Source: Maribacter arenosus
Lineage (GTDB): Bacteria > Bacteroidota > Bacteroidia > Flavobacteriales > Flavobacteriaceae
DNA: 64,000 bases
Assembly: GCF_014610845.1 (NCBI RefSeq)
Contig: NZ_JABTCG010000004.1
Coordinates: 186,001-250,000, forward strand
Direction of reading: 5' to 3'
Positions 17,468-26,802 of the stretch are shown here, piece after piece (the first letter of the stretch is position 1; each line of letters begins with the position of its first letter). Under the pieces are notes generated by a model. That model worked only from the letters and a program-made list of their open reading frames with translations, was not told where the DNA came from and searched no databases. The position numbers were made by a program, and so were the translations under genes.

Positions 17468-17980
17468 TTACTCTTCTTCGTTCTTATTATCCTTATCCGT
17501 CCCTTTAAGGACCTTGGAAAATACCAATGCCCCAATCTCTTTTATAGGTTCGTAAAGAATAGATTTTTCAAGCGTATCACTATGTACCAAATTCACCGAA
17601 GAATTGGCTCGTTCAAAGAAAATCAAAAGAGCACCGATAATCACGGCCACTTTAAGGGTCCCAAAAATGGCTCCCGCTAATTTATTCAACAGGCCCAACA
17701 TAGCAAAGTCGGCTATTTTAGTTAAGAATTTTGCGGCTAATTGCACTACAAGAACGATGATAGCAAAGGTAATGATGAATGCCGTAATATTTATATAACG
17801 CTCGTTCCACTGCATGTTTTGTGAGAGGTATTCCCCTGCGATATAAGAAAAGTGGATGGCCCCATATAGTCCGGCTATCAAGGCAATAATTGAGGCGATT
17901 TCAACAAATAATCCATTTTTAAAACCGGTGTAAAGGCCATACAAAAGCAAAAGACCTAAAACAATATCCAAAATTCCCAT
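17468..17980 (-). CDS. CvpA-family membrane protein
   Basis: 170 residues with four hydrophobic helices (MGILDIVLGLLLLYGLYTGF; ASIIALIAGLYGAIHF; INITAFIITFAIIVLVVQLAAKFL; LKVAVIIGALLIFFE) and a charged C-terminal tail. This is the CvpA pattern, named after E. coli colicin V production; the wider family is linked to envelope homeostasis. A small hairpin (CCCAAG-AAAAA-CTTGGG, 18004-18020) lies in the presumed leader. Its location between A2M and PBP1C fits an envelope role, but that is inference. Confidence 0.82.
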   Translation of the reverse strand: MGILDIVLGLLLLYGLYTGFKNGLFVEIASIIALIAGLYGAIHFSYIAGEYLSQNMQWNERYINITAFIITFAIIVLVVQLAAKFLTKIADFAMLGLLNKLAGAIFGTLKVAVIIGALLIFFERANSSVNLVHSDTLEKSILYEPIKEIGALVFSKVLKGTDKDNKNEEE

Positions 17981-18122
17981 TTTCTTACATTTTAAAATGA
18001 TGTCCCAAGAAAAACTTGGGATTAACGCTACGCTCAGTGTTGGTATGGGGTCAAATTACCAAAACAAATAACTGAACAAAGATAGAACATTGATTTGTAC
18101 CTTTGGAACAGAAAACAGGACT

Positions 18123-18479
18123 ATGTCTAGAGACCTACTACTAAAGGAACGCTGGGAGCTTTTGGTTAAAAAGCTATCGGTACAATTCGCCGATGGTGAC
18201 CCCATGGAGTTGGATGCCATTATATATTTGGTCGGGGTTCAGGAATTGGGGCAATATCACAGGACCTTTAAAAAAGAAGAGAAATTGAATCTTATGCATA
18301 TTGCCATTTGTAGATTATTGGAACCTTATGGATATTACGAATTCGATTTTTTCGATGAAGAAGGTTGGCCACATTATACGATAAAAGAGGAATTGCCAGC
18401 TTTAAAGTCAGGGGAGCAATCCGTGTTGATGAAAGAGGCGATCGTAGGGTATTTTTTGGAGAAGGAATATATAAATTAA
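18123..18479 (+). CDS. Conserved hypothetical protein
   Basis: 118 residues, acidic and helical, no signal or membrane segment. Contains MELDAIIYLVGVQELGQYHRTFKKEEKLNLMHIAICRLLEPYGYYEF. I start at the ATG at 18123; an upstream in-frame start at 18090 adds eleven unlikely residues. I do not recognise a named domain, although similar proteins seem common in flavobacteria. It heads a run of three plus-strand genes ending with pbpC. Confidence 0.6.
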   Translation: MSRDLLLKERWELLVKKLSVQFADGDPMELDAIIYLVGVQELGQYHRTFKKEEKLNLMHIAICRLLEPYGYYEFDFFDEEGWPHYTIKEELPALKSGEQSVLMKEAIVGYFLEKEYIN

Positions 18480-18546
18480 TGGGTAATAATTTTTTTTGCG
18501 AAAGAAGTAATCCATTTGCATCACTAGGATTCCAGACCTTACTGGA

Positions 18547-18864
18547 ATGATGGAAAAAAATATGAAAGCACCTTATTATGCTGTTATTTTCACGAATCAA
18601 AGAACCGAGGAAGACCATGGATATTCTGAAATGGCCCGAAAAATGGAAGACTTGGCACGACAACAACCTGGGTTCGTGGATTTTGAAAGAGCAAGGGGAG
18701 AAATAGGTATCTCGGTCAGTTATTGGAAAAGCCTGCAAGACATTGCCGATTGGAAGGCAAATACCGACCGCTTATTCGCCCAGGAAAAAGGGAAATCAGA
18801 ATGGTATGCATGGTATAAGGTGAGAATTTGTTTTGTAGAAAGGGAATATGGGTTCAGTAAATGA
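18547..18864 (+). CDS. Antibiotic-biosynthesis-monooxygenase (ABM) family protein
   Basis: 105 residues with a dimeric alpha-beta-barrel fold: YYAVIFTNQRTEEDHGYSEMARKMEDLARQQPGFVDFERARGEIGISVSYWKSLQDIADWK. The order PGF-strand, YW and W-helix matches the ABM family (heme-degrading or quinol monooxygenase relatives). The stop overlaps the pbpC start by 17 nt, implying coupling. Substrate unknown; many such proteins are annotated only as enzymes with an ABM domain. Confidence 0.8.
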   Translation: MMEKNMKAPYYAVIFTNQRTEEDHGYSEMARKMEDLARQQPGFVDFERARGEIGISVSYWKSLQDIADWKANTDRLFAQEKGKSEWYAWYKVRICFVEREYGFSK

Positions 18865-21238
18865 AAATCCCCAATCAAAAAGGGAGCGCATTCTTTTGAA
18901 AATAAAACTATGGGGCAAATCCCACCCCATAACCCTATTTGTTCTCTTGGGATTACTGATAGCCTATTACTTCTGTTTGCCTAAACATCTTTTCGTAGCA
19001 CCCACTGCTACGGTTGTTGAAAGTAGAAACGGGAGACTATTGGGCGCTATTATCGCCGATGATGGACAATGGCGATTTCCTCTGGTTGATAGTGTGCCTA
19101 AAAAGTTCAAGACCTGTATTATACAGTTTGAGGATGCTTACTTTCAAAAACATCCGGGTTTTAATCCTGTTTCGATGATCAAGGCCATAGGCACCAATAT
19201 TAAGGCTGGTAAATCGGTTCGTGGGGGAAGTACACTGACCCAACAGGTGATTCGACTATCCCGAAAAGGAAAAAGACGTACTTATTGGGAAAAGGCCATC
19301 GAATTATTATTGGCCACACGACTAGAACTTCGCCATTCCAAAGCGGAAATTCTAAAATATTATGCAAGTTATGCCCCGTTCGGGGGCAATGTGGTAGGTC
19401 TTGATGTCGCGGCTTGGCGTTATTTTGGGTTGCAACCGTATCAGTTATCCTGGGCCGAATCAGCTACCTTAGCTGTACTGCCTAATGCGCCAAGTCTTAT
19501 ATATCCTGGGAAGAACCAGGAAAAGTTACTTCAAAAACGGAATCGTTTATTACTTAAGTTATTCCAAAAGGGTATTTTGGATCGTACGACCTATGAATTG
19601 GCACTATTGGAAAAATTACCTCAAAAACCGTATCGTCTACCACAATTGGCACCTCATGCAGTTCAGTTTTTGGCTAAGGAGCAAAAAGGGAAGCGAATAA
19701 CCTCGACCATTGATGAAAATTTGCAGGCCAATGTGAATTCCATATTGAAGAAGCATTATACGGATCTAAAACAAAATCAAGTCTATAATGCTGCCGTATT
19801 GGTATTGGATGTAAAGACTAGAGCGGTTTTGGCTTATGTGGGTAATACGCCAACAGATCGGAACCATCAGAAGGATGTGGATATGGTACAGGCGAATCGA
19901 AGTACAGGAAGTATCCTAAAACCATTACTTTATACCGCTATGTTGGATGCTGGTGAATTACTGCCAGAAATGTTGGTGCCCGATGTGCCGACTCAAATCG
20001 CCGGATACACTCCGGAAAATTTCAATGAGGACTATACTGGGGCTATCGAAGCAAATAAGGCATTGGCCCGTTCCCTAAATATACCCGCAGTAAGGTTATT
20101 ACAGGAATATGGATTGGAGAAATTCCGTAATCAATTAAATGCCTTTCAACTTGAGGGCATCGATAAACCCGCCGATCATTATGGGTTGACCCTTATTCTT
20201 GGTGGAGCCGAAAGCAGTCTTTGGGATCTTTCTAAAACCTATGCATCCATGGCATCGACTATCAATCATTTCAATACCACTTCCAGCGAGTATTTTAAGC
20301 AAGAATTTACAAATCCGATCGTGATTAAGGATAAGTTGGTCGATTTTGGAATAAAATCCATTGAAAAAACCATTTTTGATGCGGGGAGTATCTATCTCAC
20401 TTTCGAAGCCATGAAAGATGTAAACCGTCCGGAAGGCAATGAATCTTGGGAGTTCTTTGACAGCAGTAAGGAAATAGCCTGGAAAACCGGGACAAGCTTC
20501 GGAAATAAGGACGCTTGGGCCATCGGTACAACAAAAGACCATGTGGTTGGTATATGGGTGGGTAATGCCGATGGGGAAGGTCGACCCAATGTAACCGGAT
20601 TATCGAGTGCCGCCCCTATACTTTTTGATGTATTCGATGTATTACCACGATCGAAATGGTTCACTAAACCCTTGGATGAATTCGCTGCCATGGAAGTTTG
20701 CCAAATCAGTGGGTTTTTGGCAACGGATCGTTGTCCCACAAAAACCATTAGTGTTCCCAAAAAGAACAATTATGTAAAGGCATGTGCATATCATAGGACT
20801 ATTCTTTTGGATCCACAGAGGCAGTTCAGGGTCAATTCATCATGTGCCGATTTATCCCAAGCCCATACCGAATCTTGGTTTGTACTGCCACCATTGATGG
20901 AATTCTATTATAAAAAGAACCATGCAACGTATAAAACCTTACCCTCTTTTAAAGCGAATTGCAAAAATCCGTTAGAACCTTCCTTGGAGTTTATCTATCC
21001 TAAAAATGGCAACCGGATTGGTCTAACCAAGAATTTTGCGGGCAACTATAATGAATTGATACTTAAATTGGCCCATATTGAACCTCGCACCCCGGTCTAT
21101 TGGTACTTAGATGATAGGTACTTGGGTCAAACCTCCAATTTTCATGAAATGGGGATTTTGCCTTCACTAGGCCAACATCGAATAACCGCAGTAGACGCCG
21201 TAGGTAACGAGGCAAATATTACGATACAGGTAGAATAG
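18848..21238 (+). CDS. pbpC: Penicillin-binding protein 1C
   Basis: 796 residues. Bifunctional peptidoglycan synthase of the inner membrane: transmembrane helix about 26-43; glycosyltransferase 51 domain with catalytic EDAYFQKHPGF (95-105) and GGSTLTQQ (126-133); transpeptidase domain with S355-I-L-K358, SLN (409-411) and KTGT (546-549); C-terminal BiPBP_C domain (about 700-796). All active-site motifs are intact. It is the classical partner of alpha-2-macroglobulin; the two may cooperate in repair after a protease attack on the envelope. The start lies inside the ABM gene. Confidence 0.95.
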   Translation: MGSVNENPQSKRERILLKIKLWGKSHPITLFVLLGLLIAYYFCLPKHLFVAPTATVVESRNGRLLGAIIADDGQWRFPLVDSVPKKFKTCIIQFEDAYFQKHPGFNPVSMIKAIGTNIKAGKSVRGGSTLTQQVIRLSRKGKRRTYWEKAIELLLATRLELRHSKAEILKYYASYAPFGGNVVGLDVAAWRYFGLQPYQLSWAESATLAVLPNAPSLIYPGKNQEKLLQKRNRLLLKLFQKGILDRTTYELALLEKLPQKPYRLPQLAPHAVQFLAKEQKGKRITSTIDENLQANVNSILKKHYTDLKQNQVYNAAVLVLDVKTRAVLAYVGNTPTDRNHQKDVDMVQANRSTGSILKPLLYTAMLDAGELLPEMLVPDVPTQIAGYTPENFNEDYTGAIEANKALARSLNIPAVRLLQEYGLEKFRNQLNAFQLEGIDKPADHYGLTLILGGAESSLWDLSKTYASMASTINHFNTTSSEYFKQEFTNPIVIKDKLVDFGIKSIEKTIFDAGSIYLTFEAMKDVNRPEGNESWEFFDSSKEIAWKTGTSFGNKDAWAIGTTKDHVVGIWVGNADGEGRPNVTGLSSAAPILFDVFDVLPRSKWFTKPLDEFAAMEVCQISGFLATDRCPTKTISVPKKNNYVKACAYHRTILLDPQRQFRVNSSCADLSQAHTESWFVLPPLMEFYYKKNHATYKTLPSFKANCKNPLEPSLEFIYPKNGNRIGLTKNFAGNYNELILKLAHIEPRTPVYWYLDDRYLGQTSNFHEMGILPSLGQHRITAVDAVGNEANITIQVE

Positions 21239-21246
21239 GAAAGTGT

Positions 21247-21277
21247 TTTGATTTCGAAAGGGTAAAGGCTATCTTTA
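21247..21277 (+). promoter_or_regulatory. Bacteroidota-type promoter for glpK
   Basis: TTTG (21247-21250), 19-nt spacer, TATCTTTA (21270-21277), ending 23 nt before the glpK ATG. One mismatch to TTTG-N19-TAnnTTTG. Confidence 0.55.
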
Positions 21278-21299
21278 ATATCTAATCCCAATAATAGGC

Positions 21300-22796
21300 A
21301 TGTCGAAGCAATATATAATTTCCCTAGATCAAGGCACTACAAGTTCTAGAGCCCTATTGGTTGATCAAGATGGCGTCATAGTGCATATGGTGCAACAAGA
21401 ATTCCAACAGATTTTCCCTAAGCCAGGTTGGGTAGAGCATGATCCTAAAGAAATTCTGGAATCCCAGTTGAGTGTCATGCACCAATTGGTGGAAGAATCA
21501 AAAATAAATATCGATTCTATTAAGGGTATTGGTATTACCAATCAACGTGAAACAACCCTGGTGTGGGATAAAAATACTGGAGTACCGGTTTATAATGCCA
21601 TCGTTTGGCAAGATAGGCGTACGGCGAATACCTGTGAAGATCTAAAGCGCAAAGGCTTGGTCGATTACGTAAAAATGACGACGGGCTTGGTTATAGATTC
21701 CTATTTCTCAGGGACCAAGGTAAAATGGATTTTGGATAACGTGGAAGGTGCGAGGAATAAAGCCGAGAAAGGAGATCTTATAATGGGAACGGTCGATACT
21801 TGGTTGGTATGGAATATGACCAGAGGCCAGAATCATGTAACCGATTATACCAATGCTTCAAGAACTATGATGTACGATATCGTGAATCTTAAATGGGATG
21901 ATCGATTATTAAAAACACTGGGTGTGCCAAAACAAATGTTGCCCACGGTTCAACCATCGGCCTATCATTTTGGGGATTATGAATTAAATGGAAAGACTAT
22001 TCCGATCGCCGGTATTGCCGGCGATCAACAAGCAGCACTTTTCGGCCAGGGTTGTTTTAAAAAAGGGACAGCAAAGAATACCTATGGTACGGGTTGTTTT
22101 ATGTTGATGAACACGGGCGAAAACCCCCAGTTTTCGGATAATGGTCTCTTAACAACGATTGCTTACGGATTGAACGGAAAGGTGAATTATGCCTTTGAAG
22201 GAAGCATTTTCATAGCCGGGGCCGCGATACAATGGTTACGTGACGGACTCGGACTAATTAAGGAGGCCAAAGAAACCGAAGCCCTAGCGAACTCAATTGA
22301 AGAGGATAGCTCTGTTGTGGTTGTTCCTGCCTTCGCGGGATTGGGGGCACCTTATTGGGATATGTATGCCCGGGGTGCTATTTTTGGACTGACCCGCGAT
22401 ACAGGAAAGGCCCATTTGGCCAAAGCGACCCTAGAATCACTGGCCTACCAAACCAAAGATATCCTGGACGCCATGGAAGAGGATTCCGGGGTGGAACTTC
22501 AGAACTTAAAAGTTGATGGAGGTGCCTGTGCGAACAACTATTTAATGCAGTTTCAGGCCGATATTTTGGGAACAGAGGTCCATCGCCCTACAGTAATCGA
22601 GTCTACGGCCATGGGTGCCGCATTTTTGGCTGGTATTCAAGTGGGAATATGGACACAGCAAGATATTAATCAAAATAGACCCATGGACCGAATTTTTAAA
22701 CCGACATTCGATCGTATTAAACGAAAGCATTTATATGACCGGTGGCAAAAAGCAGTTGATCGGACCAAAGGATGGGAAGATAAACTACCTGATTAA
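21300..22796 (+). CDS. glpK: Glycerol kinase
   Basis: 498 residues. Phosphorylates glycerol to sn-glycerol-3-phosphate with ATP. FGGY-family signatures are clear: phosphate-1 loop DQGTTSSRA (10-18), [27 protein letters not shown]-type motif ([20 protein letters not shown]) and the C-terminal [22 protein letters not shown]. Full length. It starts the glycerol operon; glpD follows after 91 nt. No glycerol facilitator gene (glpF) is in the window. Confidence 0.97.
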   Translation: MSKQYIISLDQGTTSSRALLVDQDGVIVHMVQQEFQQIFPKPGWVEHDPKEILESQLSVMHQLVEESKINIDSIKGIGITNQRETTLVWDKNTGVPVYNAIVWQDRRTANTCEDLKRKGLVDYVKMTTGLVIDSYFSGTKVKWILDNVEGARNKAEKGDLIMGTVDTWLVWNMTRGQNHVTDYTNASRTMMYDIVNLKWDDRLLKTLGVPKQMLPTVQPSAYHFGDYELNGKTIPIAGIAGDQQAALFGQGCFKKGTAKNTYGTGCFMLMNTGENPQFSDNGLLTTIAYGLNGKVNYAFEGSIFIAGAAIQWLRDGLGLIKEAKETEALANSIEEDSSVVVVPAFAGLGAPYWDMYARGAIFGLTRDTGKAHLAKATLESLAYQTKDILDAMEEDSGVELQNLKVDGGACANNYLMQFQADILGTEVHRPTVIESTAMGAAFLAGIQVGIWTQQDINQNRPMDRIFKPTFDRIKRKHLYDRWQKAVDRTKGWEDKLPD

Positions 22797-22887
22797 TAGG
22801 ATGTTGTTAAAAGATGCATGAAATATGATCTGCGTCATGGTTCTAACCTCGCGTATAGAATTCCTAGATCAAAGAATATAATAAGGT

Positions 22888-24555
22888 ATGATAAAAAATA
22901 TTCGGTTCTCAAATCTTGAAAGAACCAAAATCATTAAGGAATTATCCGAAGAGCACTATGATCTTGTGGTCATCGGTGGAGGAATTACAGGTGGGGGTAT
23001 AATTTTGGATGCCGCTTCAAGAGGATTAAAGGTAGCAATGGTTGAAAAAGGGGATTTCGCCTCGGGCACCAGTAGCAAGTCGACCAAACTGATCCATGGG
23101 GGATTACGGTATTTAAAGCAATTTGATTTTTGGTTGGTCAAAGAAGTAGGTTCGGAACGTGCCATTGTTCATAATTTGGCGCCCCATTTGGTGCTACCTG
23201 AAAAAATGCTCCTACCCCTAATTGAAAATGGTTCGTATGGCAAATGGTTAACATCGATTGGACTAAAGGTCTATGATGTTTTGGCACAGGTAACGGGGGA
23301 TGATAAACGCAAAATGCTGGAGAAGAAGGAAGCGTTGAAATTGGAACCACTTTTACCAAAAAAGATTTTGAATGGTGCTGGGTATTATGCAGAGTATAGA
23401 ACCGATGATGCCCGGTTGACCATTGAAATTATTAAAACGAGTTTGAAATTCGGAGCAAAAGCATTGAATTATGCCGAGGTCACAGATTTTAGCTATGATA
23501 AGGAAAAAGTTGCCGGGGTTATTGTAAAAGATGTAGTCTCTGGAACCGAATTCAAAATAAAATCGAAATACGTAATCAGTGCGACAGGGCCTTGGGTCGA
23601 TGATCTTCGAAGTTTGAACAATTCCAAAAAAGGCAAGCGCTTGCATTTGACCAAGGGGGTACATTTGGTGTTCCCCTATGAAAAATTACCGGTAAAGCAA
23701 TCCGTTTATTTTGATATTCCAGATGGTCGTATGATGTTCGCAATCCCAAGGGGCAAAGTGACCTATATAGGAACCACCGATACAAATTACCTGAACGATA
23801 AAGACCATGTTGAAACCGATCTCGCCGATGCCATTTATTTGATATCGGCCGTCAACAATATGTTTCCGAGCATCAACTTGGAAATGGATGATATTGTATC
23901 TTCCTGGGCGGGACTACGCCCATTGATCCATGAAGAAGGAAAGTCTGCCTCGGAACTATCAAGAAAGGATGAAATTTTTGTTTCAGACTCAGGTCTAATA
24001 AGTATCGCAGGGGGCAAGCTTACAGGGTATCGAAAAATGGCCGAACGGGTCGTAAACCGAATTGCCAAGAAAATGGAGGAGGATTATGACCAAGAGGTAG
24101 GGGAATGTACTACAGCTGAAATTCCCCTATGTGGCAATGGTTTTAAAAATGCCAAACACGTTAACAAGTACATTGGCGAGATTTACGGGCGTATCAAAGG
24201 TGATGGTTTTAAAAGGTATAATGCTTGGTTCCTGGTGACTAATTATGGTATTCAGACCGAAACCATTCTAGGGTACTATTCGAAACAGAAAGGGGATACA
24301 AACGAAATACGGTTGGCATTGGCCGAACTTCATTTCGGTATCGAATTTGAAATGGTTCAAAACCCTATGGATTTCTTCATTCGGCGTACAGGCCGTCTTT
24401 ATTTTGATATAGAAAGTGTCCGTCAACTTATGGAGCCTGTTTTATTGGTGTTTAAGAAGGTCTATGCCATTAATGATTCCCAAATCGCAGCTTGGAGAGA
24501 TGGGTTGCATGCCGAAATTGAAGCACATTCGAATTTTTCTTTGGATAGGGGTTGA
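22888..24555 (+). CDS. glpD: FAD-dependent glycerol-3-phosphate dehydrogenase
   Basis: 555 residues. Oxidises glycerol-3-phosphate to dihydroxyacetone phosphate and passes electrons to the quinone pool. FAD-binding GGGITGGG (30-37), then the DAO-type SSKSTKLIHGGLRYL (62-76), SATGPWVDDL and the conserved SSWAGLRPLI near 350; the C-terminal domain (about 400-555) is the helical GlpD cap. Peripheral inner-membrane enzyme. It follows glpK on the same strand and faces gpsA. Confidence 0.96.
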   Translation: MIKNIRFSNLERTKIIKELSEEHYDLVVIGGGITGGGIILDAASRGLKVAMVEKGDFASGTSSKSTKLIHGGLRYLKQFDFWLVKEVGSERAIVHNLAPHLVLPEKMLLPLIENGSYGKWLTSIGLKVYDVLAQVTGDDKRKMLEKKEALKLEPLLPKKILNGAGYYAEYRTDDARLTIEIIKTSLKFGAKALNYAEVTDFSYDKEKVAGVIVKDVVSGTEFKIKSKYVISATGPWVDDLRSLNNSKKGKRLHLTKGVHLVFPYEKLPVKQSVYFDIPDGRMMFAIPRGKVTYIGTTDTNYLNDKDHVETDLADAIYLISAVNNMFPSINLEMDDIVSSWAGLRPLIHEEGKSASELSRKDEIFVSDSGLISIAGGKLTGYRKMAERVVNRIAKKMEEDYDQEVGECTTAEIPLCGNGFKNAKHVNKYIGEIYGRIKGDGFKRYNAWFLVTNYGIQTETILGYYSKQKGDTNEIRLALAELHFGIEFEMVQNPMDFFIRRTGRLYFDIESVRQLMEPVLLVFKKVYAINDSQIAAWRDGLHAEIEAHSNFSLDRG

Positions 24556-24572
24556 ATGGTTTGGGTTGAAAT

Positions 24573-24600
24573 CCTGCAAGGGTCTACAAGACCTTGTAGG
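24573..24600. terminator. Hairpin between converging glpD and gpsA
   Basis: CCTGCAAGG (24573-24581) pairs with CCTTGTAGG (24592-24600) with one G-T wobble; an alternative inner stem CTACAA/TTGTAG is also possible. No T-run follows on either strand. It lies exactly between two convergent genes and may stop both transcripts, or be a dispersed intergenic repeat. Confidence 0.4.
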
Positions 24601-24614
24601 TCTATGAGGTATGA

Positions 24615-25616
24615 CTAATCTATCTTGTTTGTCAATGCAGCAAAAGTATGTTTGGCATTTTTACCTAAATATAGCACATCGTAAACGGCATCGATTATAG
24701 GTGTACGAACCTTGCTTTTAAAATTCGTTTTTAGTTCATAGGCGCTTTTGGTGGCATAATACCCTTCGGCCACCATGCTCATTTCCATCATGGCACTTTT
24801 TACGGTATACCCTTTCCCGATCATATTTCCGAACATACGGTTCCGGCTGAAAGTGGAATATCCCGTTACCAATAAGTCCCCTAGATAAGCGGAATTATTG
24901 ATGTTCCGTTTCATTTTGTGAACTCGTTTTATATAGCGCTTCATCTCGCGAATGCTATTGCTCATCAGTACACTTTGAAAATTATCGCCATAACCCAAGC
25001 CATGGTATATACCTGCGGCAATGGCGTAAATATTCTTCAACATGGCCGCATATTCCGTTCCAATGATATCATCGGAAATTTTGGTTTTGATGTAGTCGCT
25101 TTTTAAGGAATTTGCGACTTTTACGGCATTCGTTTTGTCGGCACATGCAATGGTTAGATAAGAAAGTCGTTCTAAGGCAACTTCTTCTGCATGACAAGGC
25201 CCCGTAATGACTCCTATGTTCTCAAAAGGTATATTGTAGATCTCATGAAAATGCTCACCAACGATCAGCCCTGTTTCGGGAACGATACCTTTTATTGCAG
25301 AAAAAATGATTTTACCCTCTAAGGAAACGGTCAATTTTTTCAGTTCAGATTCTAGAAATACAGAGGGGATGGCAAAGATGAGAATAGTATTGTTTTTTAC
25401 GGCCTCATCAATATCAGCGGTAAGGACCAATTGAGAGGTATCGAATTCAACCGAACTTAGGTAATTGGGATTGTGTCTTTGCTTTCGTATATGGGCAATC
25501 GCATCCTCGTTTCGCATATACCAGGTAATCTTCTGCAGGTTTTCGGTTAGCATTTTAACAATGGCCGTTGCCCAACTTCCTCCACCCAATACCGCAAAAC
25601 GTAGTTCCTTGTCCAT
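24615..25616 (-). CDS. gpsA: NAD(P)-dependent glycerol-3-phosphate dehydrogenase
   Basis: 333 residues. Makes glycerol-3-phosphate from dihydroxyacetone phosphate for phospholipid synthesis. Rossmann loop GGGSWATA (11-18), a GPCHAEE motif, catalytic-lysine region AAMLKNIYAIAAG and GLGYGDN are visible. A perfect -7 box TACATTTG (complement of 25636-25643) stands 19 nt upstream. It faces glpK/glpD, so synthetic and catabolic arms of the pathway are neighbours with independent promoters. Confidence 0.95.
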   Translation of the reverse strand: MDKELRFAVLGGGSWATAIVKMLTENLQKITWYMRNEDAIAHIRKQRHNPNYLSSVEFDTSQLVLTADIDEAVKNNTILIFAIPSVFLESELKKLTVSLEGKIIFSAIKGIVPETGLIVGEHFHEIYNIPFENIGVITGPCHAEEVALERLSYLTIACADKTNAVKVANSLKSDYIKTKISDDIIGTEYAAMLKNIYAIAAGIYHGLGYGDNFQSVLMSNSIREMKRYIKRVHKMKRNINNSAYLGDLLVTGYSTFSRNRMFGNMIGKGYTVKSAMMEMSMVAEGYYATKSAYELKTNFKSKVRTPIIDAVYDVLYLGKNAKHTFAALTNKID

Positions 25617-25741
25617 TCGGAAAATTAATTCACATCAAATGTAAATAAAAATACCATAACACATTAATAGCTGATATACAGGCAATTATAAATCATGGCA
25701 TGGTGCTTGTTTTGTTTCTACCGAATCGAAAGCATTGAATT

Positions 25742-26665
25742 ATGAAAGCAACAAAACTACTCCTTGGATTTTTACTTATAGGTCTATTGATGACTTCATG
25801 TTATACCGAAGTGATTCTTGATGATGAATTTATAGAGGAATCAGGTTTTAATACGGCCCAAGTATTACAATCCTTTGATCTTTGGTATATAGACATACAA
25901 GCGACCAAAGGAAATGGTGAGGTGCCTTTCTTGGAGCGGGCTTTCACAATTTCATTTGAGAACGGTAGGGTCTATGCGAACAATAATATGGTGGGTTTGG
26001 GTAAAACGGGAAATGGATATGGTATAGATGTAGGGTATTTTGATGTTTTCCCTGGAGCGATCGAAATAGATCATGATGTGGACGGTCGTTGGCTTTTAGA
26101 TGTATTTGCGGTCAATGGAAATACCTTGGAATTGTACGATTCCAATTCAAACACCTCTTATTTCCTAAAAGGGTTTCAATTAAACCGGTTCGATTTTGAT
26201 ATGGTCTTTTATGATAACATACATTATTTCTTGCAGGAGTATGATGCATGGGAGAAAACCTATACCAGTGAACAAGGGGCATTGAATGATTTTGATGATG
26301 AGAATTTCCTCCAATTTATTTCAGGTGGAGATGGCGACTTTTTTAGATCATCAATCGATCCCATAGGAACATCGGTAAATTACCTACAATGGGATTTTGA
26401 AGGGGATTATACGGTCTATGATGTAGAAAACGATGAAACGCTCAAAACTTTAACATTGGCGTATGATTTTATGGGCAATGATTACTTTGAACTATACGTT
26501 ATTAATGATAGTACCATTGAGTTGTATCACCCTAGTAGTGAAACGATCTATGAGTTTAAAGGAAGGGGATACCAGCAGTACTTGAAATCGGGCAAGGGCT
26601 CGGTCTCTAAAAAGAGAAGAAAGACTTCTAACCCTGTAATGCAGGTAAAACGAAGTAAAAAATAA
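25742..26665 (+). CDS. Lipoprotein with two related beta-rich domains and a basic tail
   Basis: 307 residues. Lipobox MTSC (C20). The mature part has two similar halves: about 35-140 ending LLDVFAVNGNTLELYDSNSNTSYFLKG, and about 155-285 ending YFELYVINDSTIELYHPSSETIYEFKG, which suggests internal duplication of a lipocalin-like unit. The last about 25 residues are strongly basic (KKRRKTS...KRSKK), odd for an acidic lipoprotein. In flavobacteria such proteins carry a misleading nicotinate-nucleotide adenylyltransferase label; no nucleotide-binding motif is present. Followed by a clear terminator. Function unknown. Confidence 0.7.
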   Translation: MKATKLLLGFLLIGLLMTSCYTEVILDDEFIEESGFNTAQVLQSFDLWYIDIQATKGNGEVPFLERAFTISFENGRVYANNNMVGLGKTGNGYGIDVGYFDVFPGAIEIDHDVDGRWLLDVFAVNGNTLELYDSNSNTSYFLKGFQLNRFDFDMVFYDNIHYFLQEYDAWEKTYTSEQGALNDFDDENFLQFISGGDGDFFRSSIDPIGTSVNYLQWDFEGDYTVYDVENDETLKTLTLAYDFMGNDYFELYVINDSTIELYHPSSETIYEFKGRGYQQYLKSGKGSVSKKRRKTSNPVMQVKRSKK

Positions 26666-26750
26666 TAATACAAAACTGAGGTACGCTTTATTACCTGAGG
26701 TGGCGTAAACACAGTTGAAAAGTATTTTTTTGGTTGGTTATTTAGTTAGG

Positions 26751-26786
26751 AACCGCCCTACCAGCTAAGAGTGGGGCGGTTTTTTA
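26751..26786 (+). terminator. Rho-independent terminator
   Basis: AACCGCCC (26751-26758) pairs with GGGCGGTT (26774-26781), 15-nt loop, then five Ts. It lies 86 nt after the duplicated-domain lipoprotein stop. Confidence 0.8.
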
Positions 26787-26802
26787 TTACGGCCAGGTAC
26801 AA

